Source: Bacteroidales bacterium (GTDB taxonomy: Bacteria; Bacteroidota; Bacteroidia; Bacteroidales; Bacteroidaceae). Taken from it: a stretch of 39,621 nt of DNA. Of the stretch, positions 15,677 to 24,000 are shown one piece after another (positions within the stretch are counted from its first letter, which is position 1; each line of letters starts with the position of its first letter). The stretch covers positions 1 to 39,621 of the forward strand of contig JAGHUS010000123.1 of NCBI GenBank assembly GCA_018064685.1. Direction: 5' to 3'. A program made the position numbers and the translations under genes. The notes beneath the pieces were generated by a model. That model was not told where the DNA came from. It saw only the letters and a list, made by a program, of their open reading frames with translations, and did not search any database.

Positions 15677-18046
15677 CTATTTGAGCATGATGGTGCGGAT
15701 GACGGTGGCTGCGGCTCCCACGGTGCCTGTGTGCTGAAGGTGGAAGCCGCCGAAGGTGTTGGGGTGGGGCATCGTGGTGCGGATGTGCTGCTCGGGGAGT
15801 TCGGGGTGACGGCTGTTGCTGATGCTGGCCGTGAGGGTGTCGCCCTCGGCTTGCAGACGTACGATGCATCCGGCACGGAAGAGGTCGCAGCGCTGGGCAG
15901 AGGTGACGGGACGTATGGTGCCGTGGTCGTATTCTACCAGGTACGTCTCGACAGCCTTGTCGTAGTCGGGCGTGCGGACGAAGCGCAGGCCATAGCCGGT
16001 GAGGGTGCGCGTGTCGAACTTGATGCAGATGTCCAGATACTGGGCGGTGGCCGAGCCGAAACCCTGTCCGGCCGACTTGCAGGGGTCGAGCTCCACGGTG
16101 CACGCCTGCCTGCGTGTGTCCTGCTCCTCGTGGCGTGGGGTGTACATCAGTCGCGCTCCGCGCTGTGTCTGCACCATGCCCCAGCAGCCCTCGGCTCCAT
16201 CCACGCCCTCGGCATAGGCCCAGGCACTGCGTGTGGTGTCGGGTTGCCAAGAGTACTGCTGCGTGTCGCTGGGCTTGTGGCTGTCGATGGTCCATGCTCC
16301 GGGCACGATGCGGGGCTGCAAGGCCATGGGCATGGGAGGCAGGGCCACGGCGAGCGGTTCGGTGGGTGTAGGCACGTGCAGCGGCTGCCCGTTGAGCGTG
16401 CAGTCGGTCATGACGCACAGATGGCGCGGGTCGGGCCGTTTGTTCCACTCTATCTTCAGGTTCGGGTCGTCGCTCGTCCATCGGCAACGCTCCATGCTGA
16501 CGGGCCCGCTCACCTTGGTCAGATACTGCGTGCCTCTCACCTTGCTGTGCAGGTCGCAATCCACGAAGCGGGCTCCGCTGCCATGGGTGGAGTAGAAGGG
16601 CTTGCTGGAGTAGAAGGTGAGGCGGCAATGGCGATAGGTGGCTGTGGGGCAGAGTGCGTCGTCGGTACACTCGAGGTAGCAATGGTCGAAGTCGGCCTTG
16701 CGGGCACCCGAGAAGGGGCACAGATTGAGGCGCGAGATGAAGCGGCAGTTGGTGAGGCTGTAGTCGCCCCCATCGCAGATGACGAGCTGTGCCTGCACGA
16801 TGGCTTCTTTGCGCTTGGGGCGGTTCAGTTCGGGACGAAGCGGATAGACGAGGTCGACGTTGCAGTAGTTGCCGAAGGTGATGCCCCGTGCCTCCACCTC
16901 GCTGCCGCTGAGGTGCAGCATGGTGAAGTTGCCGTTGGCACCCTGGGTGTGTCCGCGGTTGCAAGCCAGCACCACGTCCTCGGCACGTCCCGTCATGCCC
17001 GTCATCCTCACACGGTTCAGGCGCAGCTCCATGGCGAAGGGGGTGGACGAGGAGCCTCGTGGCTGCCGTATGTCGGGCGAGTCGGGATCGTCCATCCAGT
17101 AGACGCTGGGTTCGATGAAGATGTCTGTCCACAGCGAGTCATCGGCTTGCTGCTGGGCATAGCGAAGGGCATCGGCCACATGGGCGAAGGTGAAGGCATC
17201 GGCATTGGTGGCCATGGCGGGATTGACGTAGAGGCATCGCTCATGGCTCTGCAGGCTCATACCCTTGTAGGTGAAGGGCGTGCCGCTGTGGGCACGTGCC
17301 TTGCGCACGAAGGGTTGCAGGGAGGGTTCCTGACGTGCCATCTCGTCGAGCAGCAGCCGTGCCACGAGGCGCGAGCCAAGGGCGTTGAGGTGCGTGTCGT
17401 CCTGCTTGCCATCGGGGGCAAAGGCGAACTGGCCGGCCGGAACCCACATGAAGAGTTCCTTGGAACGCTCGGGACCGTAGCTCTCCACCAACCGGCGTGT
17501 GAGGGCGTGGGCATCGACATAGGGCACTGCCATCTCCCGGGCCACCTGCCCTGGCACCACGGCATACTCGCCGTGTGTATCGGTCAGCCGGTTGGCATTC
17601 TCTGCCTCAAACTTCCTCCTCACGATGGAGTTCATCAGTATGGGCTTGGCTCCCTTGCTGCGAGCCTCCTGCACGAAGCGGATGAGGTTGGCACGGAAGG
17701 TTGTCTGCGGGTCGGTGTGGCGGTCCTCCTTCGGCTTCTCGTCGTTATGTCCGAACTGGATGACCACATAGTCGCCCTTGTGCAGACGGCCGAGCACGGC
17801 ATCCCATCGCCCCTCGTCGATGAAGCTCTTGCTGCTGCGGCCGTTCACGGCATGGTTCTCCACGCGTATGTCGCCTTGCAGCAGTTCGTCCAGCACCATG
17901 CCCCATCCGCGTTCCTGGTTCTCGTTGTCCAGCGGTTTGTTGGCCATGGTGGAGTCGCCAATCATGTAGATGGTCACCACGTGACGGTTGGCCATGAAGG
18001 AGCAGAATAGCAGTATGGTGGTGAGTGTGATGAGTAGTTTTTTCAT
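15677..18046 (-). CDS. Secreted CE12-type (rhamnogalacturonan acetylesterase-like) SGNH hydrolase fused to a beta-helix domain
   Basis: 789 residues with a signal peptide (MKKLLITLTTILLFCSFMAN). The N-terminal SGNH esterase (about 24-245) carries GDST with nucleophile Ser32, VNGRSSKSF (block II, about 68-75), GHND (99-102) and the catalytic pair in DDTHLN (Asp216, His219). This matches family CE12 acetylesterases acting on rhamnogalacturonan. Residues about 255-575 read as a right-handed beta-helix of the pectin-methylesterase type (TDIFIEPSVYWMDDPDSP, GITFGNYCNVD, LTNCRFISRLN). The last about 200 residues are a beta-sandwich-like domain (LDICIKFDTRTLTGYGLRF). Together this suggests a multi-domain de-esterifying enzyme for pectin. 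It follows the ATPase gene at 18077 by 30 bp on the same strand. Confidence 0.8.
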   Translation of the reverse strand: MKKLLITLTTILLFCSFMANRHVVTIYMIGDSTMANKPLDNENQERGWGMVLDELLQGDIRVENHAVNGRSSKSFIDEGRWDAVLGRLHKGDYVVIQFGHNDEKPKEDRHTDPQTTFRANLIRFVQEARSKGAKPILMNSIVRRKFEAENANRLTDTHGEYAVVPGQVAREMAVPYVDAHALTRRLVESYGPERSKELFMWVPAGQFAFAPDGKQDDTHLNALGSRLVARLLLDEMARQEPSLQPFVRKARAHSGTPFTYKGMSLQSHERCLYVNPAMATNADAFTFAHVADALRYAQQQADDSLWTDIFIEPSVYWMDDPDSPDIRQPRGSSSTPFAMELRLNRVRMTGMTGRAEDVVLACNRGHTQGANGNFTMLHLSGSEVEARGITFGNYCNVDLVYPLRPELNRPKRKEAIVQAQLVICDGGDYSLTNCRFISRLNLCPFSGARKADFDHCYLECTDDALCPTATYRHCRLTFYSSKPFYSTHGSGARFVDCDLHSKVRGTQYLTKVSGPVSMERCRWTSDDPNLKIEWNKRPDPRHLCVMTDCTLNGQPLHVPTPTEPLAVALPPMPMALQPRIVPGAWTIDSHKPSDTQQYSWQPDTTRSAWAYAEGVDGAEGCWGMVQTQRGARLMYTPRHEEQDTRRQACTVELDPCKSAGQGFGSATAQYLDICIKFDTRTLTGYGLRFVRTPDYDKAVETYLVEYDHGTIRPVTSAQRCDLFRAGCIVRLQAEGDTLTASISNSRHPELPEQHIRTTMPHPNTFGGFHLQHTGTVGAAATVIRTIMLK

Positions 18047-18076
18047 GTTGAAGGGTTTGGAAGATTTGTTCTCATT

Positions 18077-19414
18077 CTATACCTCTGTCAGTAGAAAAGC
18101 CATGTAGAACGGCAGAGTTAGTAATGGCCCATTGCGCCCTACGTTGTAGTCGCCAAGCTTCAGGGCGTGATAGACGTGATACTTCTCGGTGTGTTTCAGC
18201 AGTGTCTGCATCGACTTTGCGTTTCCTGTGCGAGCCTTGCATTCCAGTGGTGTACATTCTCCGCGATAGCGCAACACGAAGTCAATCTCAATGCTGTCAG
18301 GCTTTTGATAATAATAAAGCTTGCGTCCCATCTTGCCCAAGATGTCTGCCATCACGTTCTCATAGATCGCACCCTTGAAACTTCCCAATCGTCCTTGCAG
18401 GATGTCCGATTGCGTGCCTTCGTCAAGCATGCTGATGAAAAGTCCTGTGTCGGCCATGTATATCTTGAAACAGTCTTGCAAAGCATTGCCACTCAATGGC
18501 AGCTCGGTGATGCTAAGGTTATGGCAGCGACGCACGATGCCTGCATCCTCTATCCATTGCAAACTACCCACATACTCCTTGCTCCTTCCGCCCTTGCGCA
18601 CAACGGAATAGGTGAATTTCTTGTTGTCACGACTCAATTGTCGGGGAATGGATTCGAAACATTCGCGGATACGTGATTTGTCTTCCGAACGTGCATACTT
18701 CACCATGTCCACCTTGTACTCGTCGATAATGGCTCTTTGTACAGCCACCATTTGGTTGACATCATGTGTAGTGAGGAATGTACTAACGGCCTCAGGCATT
18801 CCTCCTACGATGACATACTCCAACAACAGTTGTCGCATTCGCTGATGTATGGCCTCGGGAACAGGAGACTCATCCTGCATGTATTGTTTCAGGAGGTCGA
18901 TGACTGGTTGCTGTATCTGGTTGGCCCATAGCCATTCCTCAAAGTCCATTGGGTACATGTCAACAATGCTTTCAAAGCCCACCGGAACCGATGTAGCTTC
19001 CTCTTGTTTCTGTTGCTCCTCTGATTTGTAACCATTCACTCCCAACAACGACCCCGTACAGATGACATCGTATCGGCCGTCAAGTTTGAAGAATTTCAAT
19101 GCGGCTCGGGCTTGTGGGCAGTCTTGTACCTCGTCCAGTATGAGACAAGTCTTTCCTGGTACAAATGTTACATCCGGAATGGCAGCTGTTATTGCCACCG
19201 TAAGATAATCTATCTTCAGCGAACCTTCGAAGAGAGCACGTAGTTCCTTTTGCTCATGGAAATCCATGTACACAACATGCTTGTAGTGCTTCTCTGCAAA
19301 CGCTTTTACCGAGCTGGTCTTGCCACATTGGCGGCAACCTTTTATGACCAATGGCTTGTGATTGGGAGTTTCCTTCCATCGCAATAAGGTTTCTTCAATC
19401 TTACGTCGATACAT
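18077..19414 (-). CDS. AAA ATPase with DUF4143 domain
   Basis: 445 residues, the usual length. Walker A is GCRQCGKTS (26-34; family norm GxRQVGKT), Walker B is CLILDEVQDCP, and the arginine-finger region is ALKFFKLDGRYDVICTGSLLG. The C-terminal restriction-endonuclease-like core is intact: SIEIDFVLRY and the E-x-K of PLECKARTGN. Its function is not established for the family. The ATG is preceded by an unusual leader with three repeats of 33-bp period (19451-19537) and a -7 box further upstream. The esterase gene 30 bp downstream could be co-transcribed, but a functional link is doubtful. Confidence 0.9.
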   Translation of the reverse strand: MYRRKIEETLLRWKETPNHKPLVIKGCRQCGKTSSVKAFAEKHYKHVVYMDFHEQKELRALFEGSLKIDYLTVAITAAIPDVTFVPGKTCLILDEVQDCPQARAALKFFKLDGRYDVICTGSLLGVNGYKSEEQQKQEEATSVPVGFESIVDMYPMDFEEWLWANQIQQPVIDLLKQYMQDESPVPEAIHQRMRQLLLEYVIVGGMPEAVSTFLTTHDVNQMVAVQRAIIDEYKVDMVKYARSEDKSRIRECFESIPRQLSRDNKKFTYSVVRKGGRSKEYVGSLQWIEDAGIVRRCHNLSITELPLSGNALQDCFKIYMADTGLFISMLDEGTQSDILQGRLGSFKGAIYENVMADILGKMGRKLYYYQKPDSIEIDFVLRYRGECTPLECKARTGNAKSMQTLLKHTEKYHVYHALKLGDYNVGRNGPLLTLPFYMAFLLTEV

Positions 19415-19450
19415 AAATTATTGTGTTATAGTGTTTTGATTGCTGTACTA

Positions 19451-19537
19451 ACACAAAATCGGGCGACTTTTTTGAGTTTTATCACACTTTTTCGGGCGAC
19501 TTTTTGTGGCTAGACAACACTTTTTCGGGCGACTTTT
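19451..19537 (-). repeat. Three direct repeats with exact 33-bp period in the ATPase leader
   Basis: The core TCGGGCGACTTTT preceded by ACAC and a T/A run occurs three times, at 19451-19471, 19484-19504 and 19517-19537, each step exactly 33 bp (about three helical turns). The intervening 12 bases are not conserved. The repeats lie between the -7 box (19543-19550) and the start codon, so they should be in the transcript, where the core reads AAAAGTCGCCCGA. Candidate roles are an autoregulatory protein- or RNA-binding site. Confidence 0.8.
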
Positions 19538-19542
19538 GCTTG

Positions 19543-19550
19543 CAAAGTTA
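19543..19550 (-). promoter_or_regulatory. -7 element for the DUF4143 ATPase
   Basis: Minus-strand reading TAACTTTG, a consensus -7 box. It predicts transcription starting near 19537 and a leader of about 120 bases made up largely of the 33-bp-period repeats. Confidence 0.5.
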
Positions 19551-19642
19551 CAATTTAATTCTGAAAACTCATCATAATTTTGTCTTTTTTCAGGTGTTTG
19601 CGTTGGAAATAATATGCAATCCGGAACACATGGTGACTTTTC

Positions 19643-19705
19643 GCATTTCGCTTATGCCAAAAAGGCATGTAGTTGCGAATGCAAATCTAACATCTAACAT
19701 CTAAC
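19643..19705 (+). repeat. Hairpin followed by heptamer repeat in the 19551-19728 gap
   Basis: An inner stem ATGCC/GGCAT (19654-19658 and 19664-19668, AAAAA loop) is enclosed by GCATTTCGC (19643-19651) pairing with GCGAATGC (19675-19682) apart from one bulge. It is followed at once by three copies of ATCTAAC (19685-19705). This may be a structured leader or a palindromic repeat. Nothing else is seen in this gap. Confidence 0.4.
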
Positions 19706-19728
19706 AATAAGATTTTGTGTGGGAATGG

Positions 19729-19760
19729 TTTGGCGGAATGAAGAAAAGGTTGTATCTTTG
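19729..19760 (+). promoter_or_regulatory. Promoter of the nitroreductase gene
   Basis: TTTG at 19729-19732 and TATCTTTG at 19753-19760 with a 20-bp spacer, a textbook Bacteroidetes promoter, 35 bases before the ATG at 19796. Confidence 0.75.
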
Positions 19761-19795
19761 CCGTGGTAATAGCAAATCAATAAAAAGAATTGGAT

Positions 19796-20296
19796 ATGAA
19801 TTTCAAGGAACTATGCGAGGCACGCTACAGCTGCCGTGCCTATCAGGACAAGCCCATCGAGGCAGAGAAGATTGAGTATATCAAGGAGTGTGTGCGTCTG
19901 GCACCCTCGGCCGTGAACCGCCAGCCATGGCGCTTCCTCTTCATCACCGATCCCGAGCAGCTCGCCGTGGTGAAGGCTTGCTACAAGCGCGACTGGATAC
20001 AGCAGGCTCCCGCCATCGTGATGTGCCTGAAGAACGAGTCGGAGTGCTGGACACGCCGTTACGACAACCACAGCCATGCCGACATCGACATCGCCATCGC
20101 CACCGAGCACCTCTGTCTGGCTGCCACCGAACAGGGCCTTGGCAACTGCTGGGTGTGCAACTTCGACATCGACATGCTGCGCACCACCTTCCCCATCCCC
20201 GAAGGCTATGATCCTGCCGTGCTCATCCCCCTTGGCTATGCGGCCGACGAGAAGCCCGAGAAGGTGCGCAAACCGATGGAGGAAATCTTTTTTTAA
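19796..20296 (+). CDS. Nitroreductase family protein
   Basis: 166 residues from the ATG at 19796; a TTG two codons earlier is less likely. The start MNFKELCEARYSCRAYQDKPI is the FMN-binding opening of the nitroreductase superfamily, with RLAPSAVNRQPWRF supplying further FMN contacts and ATEQGLGNCWVCNF the typical C-terminal half. Such proteins are flavin-dependent NAD(P)H oxidoreductases of cytoplasmic location; the short, single-domain form is typical of Bacteroidetes homologs. The physiological substrate cannot be read from sequence. The stop codon overlaps the first unit of a heptamer repeat array. Confidence 0.9.
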   Translation: MNFKELCEARYSCRAYQDKPIEAEKIEYIKECVRLAPSAVNRQPWRFLFITDPEQLAVVKACYKRDWIQQAPAIVMCLKNESECWTRRYDNHSHADIDIAIATEHLCLAATEQGLGNCWVCNFDIDMLRTTFPIPEGYDPAVLIPLGYAADEKPEKVRKPMEEIFF

Positions 20297-20326
20297 TTCA
20301 TAATTCACAATTCATAATTCATAATT
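20295..20326 (+). repeat. AATTCAT heptamer array overlapping the nitroreductase stop
   Basis: Four consecutive 7-bp units (AATTCAT, AATTCAC, AATTCAT, AATTCAT) begin inside the stop codon at 20294-20296, followed by AATT and the 54-bp element. The same unit recurs at 24841-24861 and 24969-25008. Confidence 0.85.
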
Positions 20327-20435
20327 GGCTGCGCGATGACATTATTTAATTAAGAATTAAAAGAGAAGAAAGAAGAATTAGGCTGCGCGGTGACATTATT
20401 TAATTAAGAATTAAAAAGAGAAGAAAGAAGAATTA
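20327..20435 (+). repeat. Two tandem copies of a 54-bp intergenic element
   Basis: Copies at 20327-20380 and 20381-20435 start GGCTGCGCG(A/G)TGACATT, contain TTTAATTAAGAATTAA and end in a purine-rich AGAGAAGAAAGAAG stretch. The second has one substitution and one extra A. The first is identical to 24898-24951. No reading frame of note; probably a dispersed non-coding repeat. Confidence 0.9.
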
Positions 20436-20463
20436 GTTGGCGCGAAGCCCACATCCTGCTTGG

Positions 20464-20520
20464 TGTTCTCCCTCGGGAAGTTAGGGGGGCTTATCCCCTG
20501 CCTTGGGCCGGGGTTAGGGG
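20464..20520 (+). repeat. GC-rich hairpin repeat before the thioesterase gene
   Basis: Contains CCCCTGCC and GGCCGGGG around TTGG, flanked by GTTAGGGGGG. The opposite-strand reading resembles the element at 36379-36431 (CCCCTAACCCC plus a GCC-CCAA-GGC hairpin), so the two appear to belong to one dispersed family. Confidence 0.55.
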
Positions 20521-20545
20521 GGACGCTATCTGCGCAGTGTAATAT

Positions 20546-20585
20546 CCGCAAAACCGCAAAACCGTAAAACCGCATAACCGTATGG
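20546..20585 (+). repeat. Octamer repeat running into the thioesterase start codon
   Basis: Five 8-bp units: CCGCAAAA twice, then CCGTAAAA, CCGCATAA and CCGTATGG, the last containing the ATG at 20582. Unit number would change the distance between any upstream promoter and the start codon. Confidence 0.8.
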
Positions 20586-20941
20586 AACAATATACATCGA
20601 AGATTATCGTATCGGCCAGTCAGACGGCTGAGGTAATGGGTTCGGGCAACATGCCCGTGCTGGCCACTCCTGCCCTTGTGGCCTTGATGGAGAATGCGGC
20701 CATGCTCGCGGCCCGTCCCCTCTTGCAAGAAGGCGAGACAACCGTGGGTGGCAGCATCAATGTGCAGCACCTGAAGCCTTCGCCCGTTGGGGCTGAGGTT
20801 GAGGCCACTGCTACACTGGTGCAACACGAGGGGCGTAAGTTTGTATTCAGCATCGAAGCCCGTCAGGGCGAGGTGCTGGTGGGCACGGCCGAGCATGTCC
20901 GATTCAGCGTGAACAGAGAGAGGTTTTTGGATAAACTCTAA
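20582..20941 (+). CDS. Hotdog-fold thioesterase (FlK-like)
   Basis: 119 residues, a single hotdog domain. Thr29, Glu37 (in LATPALVALMENAA) and His63 (in VQHLKPSPVG) have the same spacing (8 and 26 residues) as the Thr42/Glu50/His76 triad of fluoroacetyl-CoA thioesterase FlK. Family members in anaerobes are generally acyl-CoA thioesterases of unknown substrate; fluoroacetate is not implied. It is a cytoplasmic enzyme. The start is fixed by the ATG at the end of an octamer array. A bidirectional-looking terminator follows 22 bp after the stop. Confidence 0.85.
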   Translation: MEQYTSKIIVSASQTAEVMGSGNMPVLATPALVALMENAAMLAARPLLQEGETTVGGSINVQHLKPSPVGAEVEATATLVQHEGRKFVFSIEARQGEVLVGTAEHVRFSVNRERFLDKL

Positions 20942-20962
20942 GAGCTGATAACAGCATAAAAA

Positions 20963-21000
20963 ACGATGCGCACAACCTGTGATAGGGCTGTGCGCATTGT
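20963..21000. terminator. Bidirectional terminator between convergent genes
   Basis: ATGCGCACA (20966-20974) pairs perfectly with TGTGCGCAT (20989-20997), extended by a G-T, a C-G and A-T pairs into an A-run on the left and a TTGTTTT run on the right. It lies between the thioesterase stop and the galactanase stop and could serve both strands. Confidence 0.8.
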
Positions 21001-21032
21001 TTTCTGTCCCGGTGACGGGTGTGAGGAGATGC

Positions 21033-24000
21033 TTATTGTATCACCTTCTTGCCGTTGGCAATATAGAATCCCTTGACAGGGCGGCTTTGCAGTACACGTC
21101 CGCAGAGGTCATAGAGCATGGTCGGGGTGGTCTTGGCAATGGTGTTTCCGATGCCATCGGTAAACTCTTGTATGCTCTTCACAGCCTTGAAGCCAAGACT
21201 GTTGAATACCTCGTTGTCCGTCAGCCAGTCATCCACATAGAGAGTGGCTTCGGCTACATCGTCCTTGCAGAATGCCTTCTCGCTGATTTCGGGCTCGCCA
21301 TCGCAATAGATGACTACATTGCGGAAGGGCTTGTAGGCAGCTGTGTTCTCGGCTCCCTTGCTGCGGCATCCCTCTTCGGCCCAGTTGCTGAAGGCAAAGT
21401 CGCCGATGCTCTGTATGTTGCCAGTGAGCACTACGTCGGTCAGTGCGGCGCAACCGGCAAAGGTTCCTTCGAAGATGTGGCTGATGCCGCTTGCCGTCTG
21501 CAGCGAGGTGAGGGGTGCGTTCTGCATGCCCCATGCGTTGATGAAGGTCACGGGCATCTCCTCTTCCACTCCGTTGGGATGGATGGCATCGGGGATGACA
21601 AGTGCTGCGGGCATGGTGCTGGTATAGCCAGAGATGCCGGCATGCGTACCCTCTTCATTACCCTCGTCGTCGGCCAACCAGTAACTGTACTTCACTCCGT
21701 CGATGATGGCTTTTCGGTTGTTCTCGGGATTAGCACCGTCCAGAGGTTTCACCTCGGCAAAGCCAAGTGAGGTGTAGACCTCGTTGGCTTCCAGTCCGGG
21801 GAAGACGAAGAGTGTGGCACCGGCAATGTCTTCGGCATTGAAGGCATCGGCATCGATGACAGGAGGCTCGATGGCATAGATCATGAAGCCCTCGTCAAAG
21901 GTGCTCCAGCTGCGTGCACTGCCTTCCTCTGCCCAGGCCGAGAAGGCAAACTTGCCAATGCTGCTCAGATCTTCGGCCAGCAGTTCCACCTTCTTCAGTG
22001 CCCAGCACGAAGCGAAGCATCCTTCGGGAATCTGCTTTACGCCAGCGGGGATGCTGATGCTGTCAAGAGCTGTGTTGTGGAAAGCCCACGAGGCGATGCT
22101 GCCCAGATTGCTGCCTTCGGCGAAAGTCACGTCCTTCAAGTTGTAGCAGCCCGAGAAGGCAGAGCCTAGAATCTCGTATACGCTATTGGGGATGGTAACC
22201 TTGACCAGCGCAGTGTTGTTGGCAAACGCATTGGCATCGATGTAGGTGACGTGGTAGTCCTCCTCGTTGATGGTGATGACGTTGGGGATGTTTATCACAC
22301 CTTCCTCCTCGGTGCCCACAGCCTTATGTCCGCTTATGAGTCCTGCTGTGTGGCTCTCGGGCCAGAGGGCGTATTCCAGTCCTTGGGCATCGGTGTAGTT
22401 CTGGTTGTCGTCGCCCTCGATGATGTCCTCTTCGTCATCGCCGATGGCCTCGCCCACGTATGTCACCGTGAAGTCGTCGGCATAGCAGTAACGCTCGGTG
22501 CTGCTGGCCACAGTGCCTAAGCCGAACTCTAGAACGTCCTTGGCATCGGTCGTCACGCTCCAAGTGCCATTCTCACCGGCCTTGATCAGTGTCTTCTTCT
22601 TGTTGGCCCATAGGAAGAAACCTTCCTGATTGGCATGTGCGCGACAGGTGATGGTGTAGCGGCCGTTGGGCACGGTGGCACCTGTCGAGATGATGTTACC
22701 CTCCTCGGCCGAAGCGTTCCAGAGTTCGAGGGTGTAGGTGCCCTGCACCACGTCAGCACTGGCCCACGACGAGATGTTGTTGGGCCACATGGTAGTCCAT
22801 GACTGACCTTGTGTCCAACCTGTCAGATCGCCCGTCTCGAAATCCAGGTTCTGGAAGTAATCGCTGGTCTTGAAGTCACCCTCCTCGGTGCCTTCGCTCA
22901 GGAAACTGCTCAATACGCTTATAGGCGACACACCAGTGGGAGTGGTGATAAGGCTGTGGGTCGAGGCACTGCTGCACTTCCAGAATCCACGGTTGAAGGT
23001 GTAATCCCACACCGTCTGACTGTGGCCGGGACCGCATTCTTCGGGCATCCAGTAGTAGAGGCCTGTCACGTTGTCGTGTTTCTTCAGACGATTGGTCAGA
23101 TCGCTCAGGAAGGAGTACTGTCCCACGGCTGTGTAAGGCCACGTCTGACTGAAGTCATACTTCGTGGTGTGTTGTCCTTCGTTATAGTAGCCGGTCTCCA
23201 CAATCTGCACTTCCTTGTCGGGGAAGTCGCTCTTCAGTGTCGTCAGTACGGAACTGAGCGAGAGCAGGTCTCCATGTTCTGTGGGGTAGTAGGAGAGGCC
23301 AATGACATCGTAGTTTGTCATGCCTGCTGTGCGCAGGTGTTTGTAGAAGTTGTCGCTGTTGGCAGTCATGCCCGACAGTTCGGTGTGCAGCACTATCTTC
23401 ACGCTGGTGCTGTCCTGCCCGCTTGCGTGGAAGGCCTTGTGCACGCCCTGTGCGGCATTGTCCAGTATGGCAGCTGTGCGAGGCCATGCCGAGTTGGTGG
23501 CGTAGGTGCTGTTCCATGTCGTGCAATAGCCTGCAGCCGTGTATTCGTTGGCGTTGGTGGGGTACTTTCCATCGGGCGTGTCCCACAGCAATCCATAGGT
23601 TATCTCATTGCCAATCTGCACGTAGTCGGGTTTCGCACCAGCCTCAATGAGCGCTTGCACCGTCTCGTGTGTGTAGGTGTATACGCTCTGGCAAAGTCCA
23701 GCGGTGCTGTGGTCGGTCCATGCTGCAGGAATGCGTTGGTTTCCGGGATCGGCCCATGTGTCGCTGTAGTGCAGATCGAGCAGGAATGTCATGCCGGCAT
23801 CCTTGATGCGCTTGCCCAGCTTCTTGACGTAATCCAGGTCCTGGCACGTGCTCTTGTAGGCATCCTTTGAGGGGTCCACGAACAGACGAACACGTACAGC
23901 GTTCCATCCGCATTTCTCTTTCACATAGGTGATAAGGTCGCCGGTGGGCTGACCCTTGGCGTCGAGCCATTGGTCGCCAGCAGCCTCATAGGCAGGCACG

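Noticed and set aside
15731..18010. 759-codon open frame on the plus strand
   Set aside because: It lies entirely antisense to the CE12-type esterase gene, whose frame has a signal peptide and a complete catalytic triad. The antisense translation has no recognisable domain and is a by-product of GC-biased codons.
19451..19537. Short CRISPR array
   Set aside because: The period is 33 bp, but the variable part is only about 12 bases, there are three units and no cas gene nearby; phased sites in a leader fit better.
19458..19537. Minus-strand small protein with an 11-residue repeat (KSRPKKC units)
   Set aside because: The 33-bp period makes any frame repetitive; there is no start codon in this frame between the predicted transcript start and the repeats.
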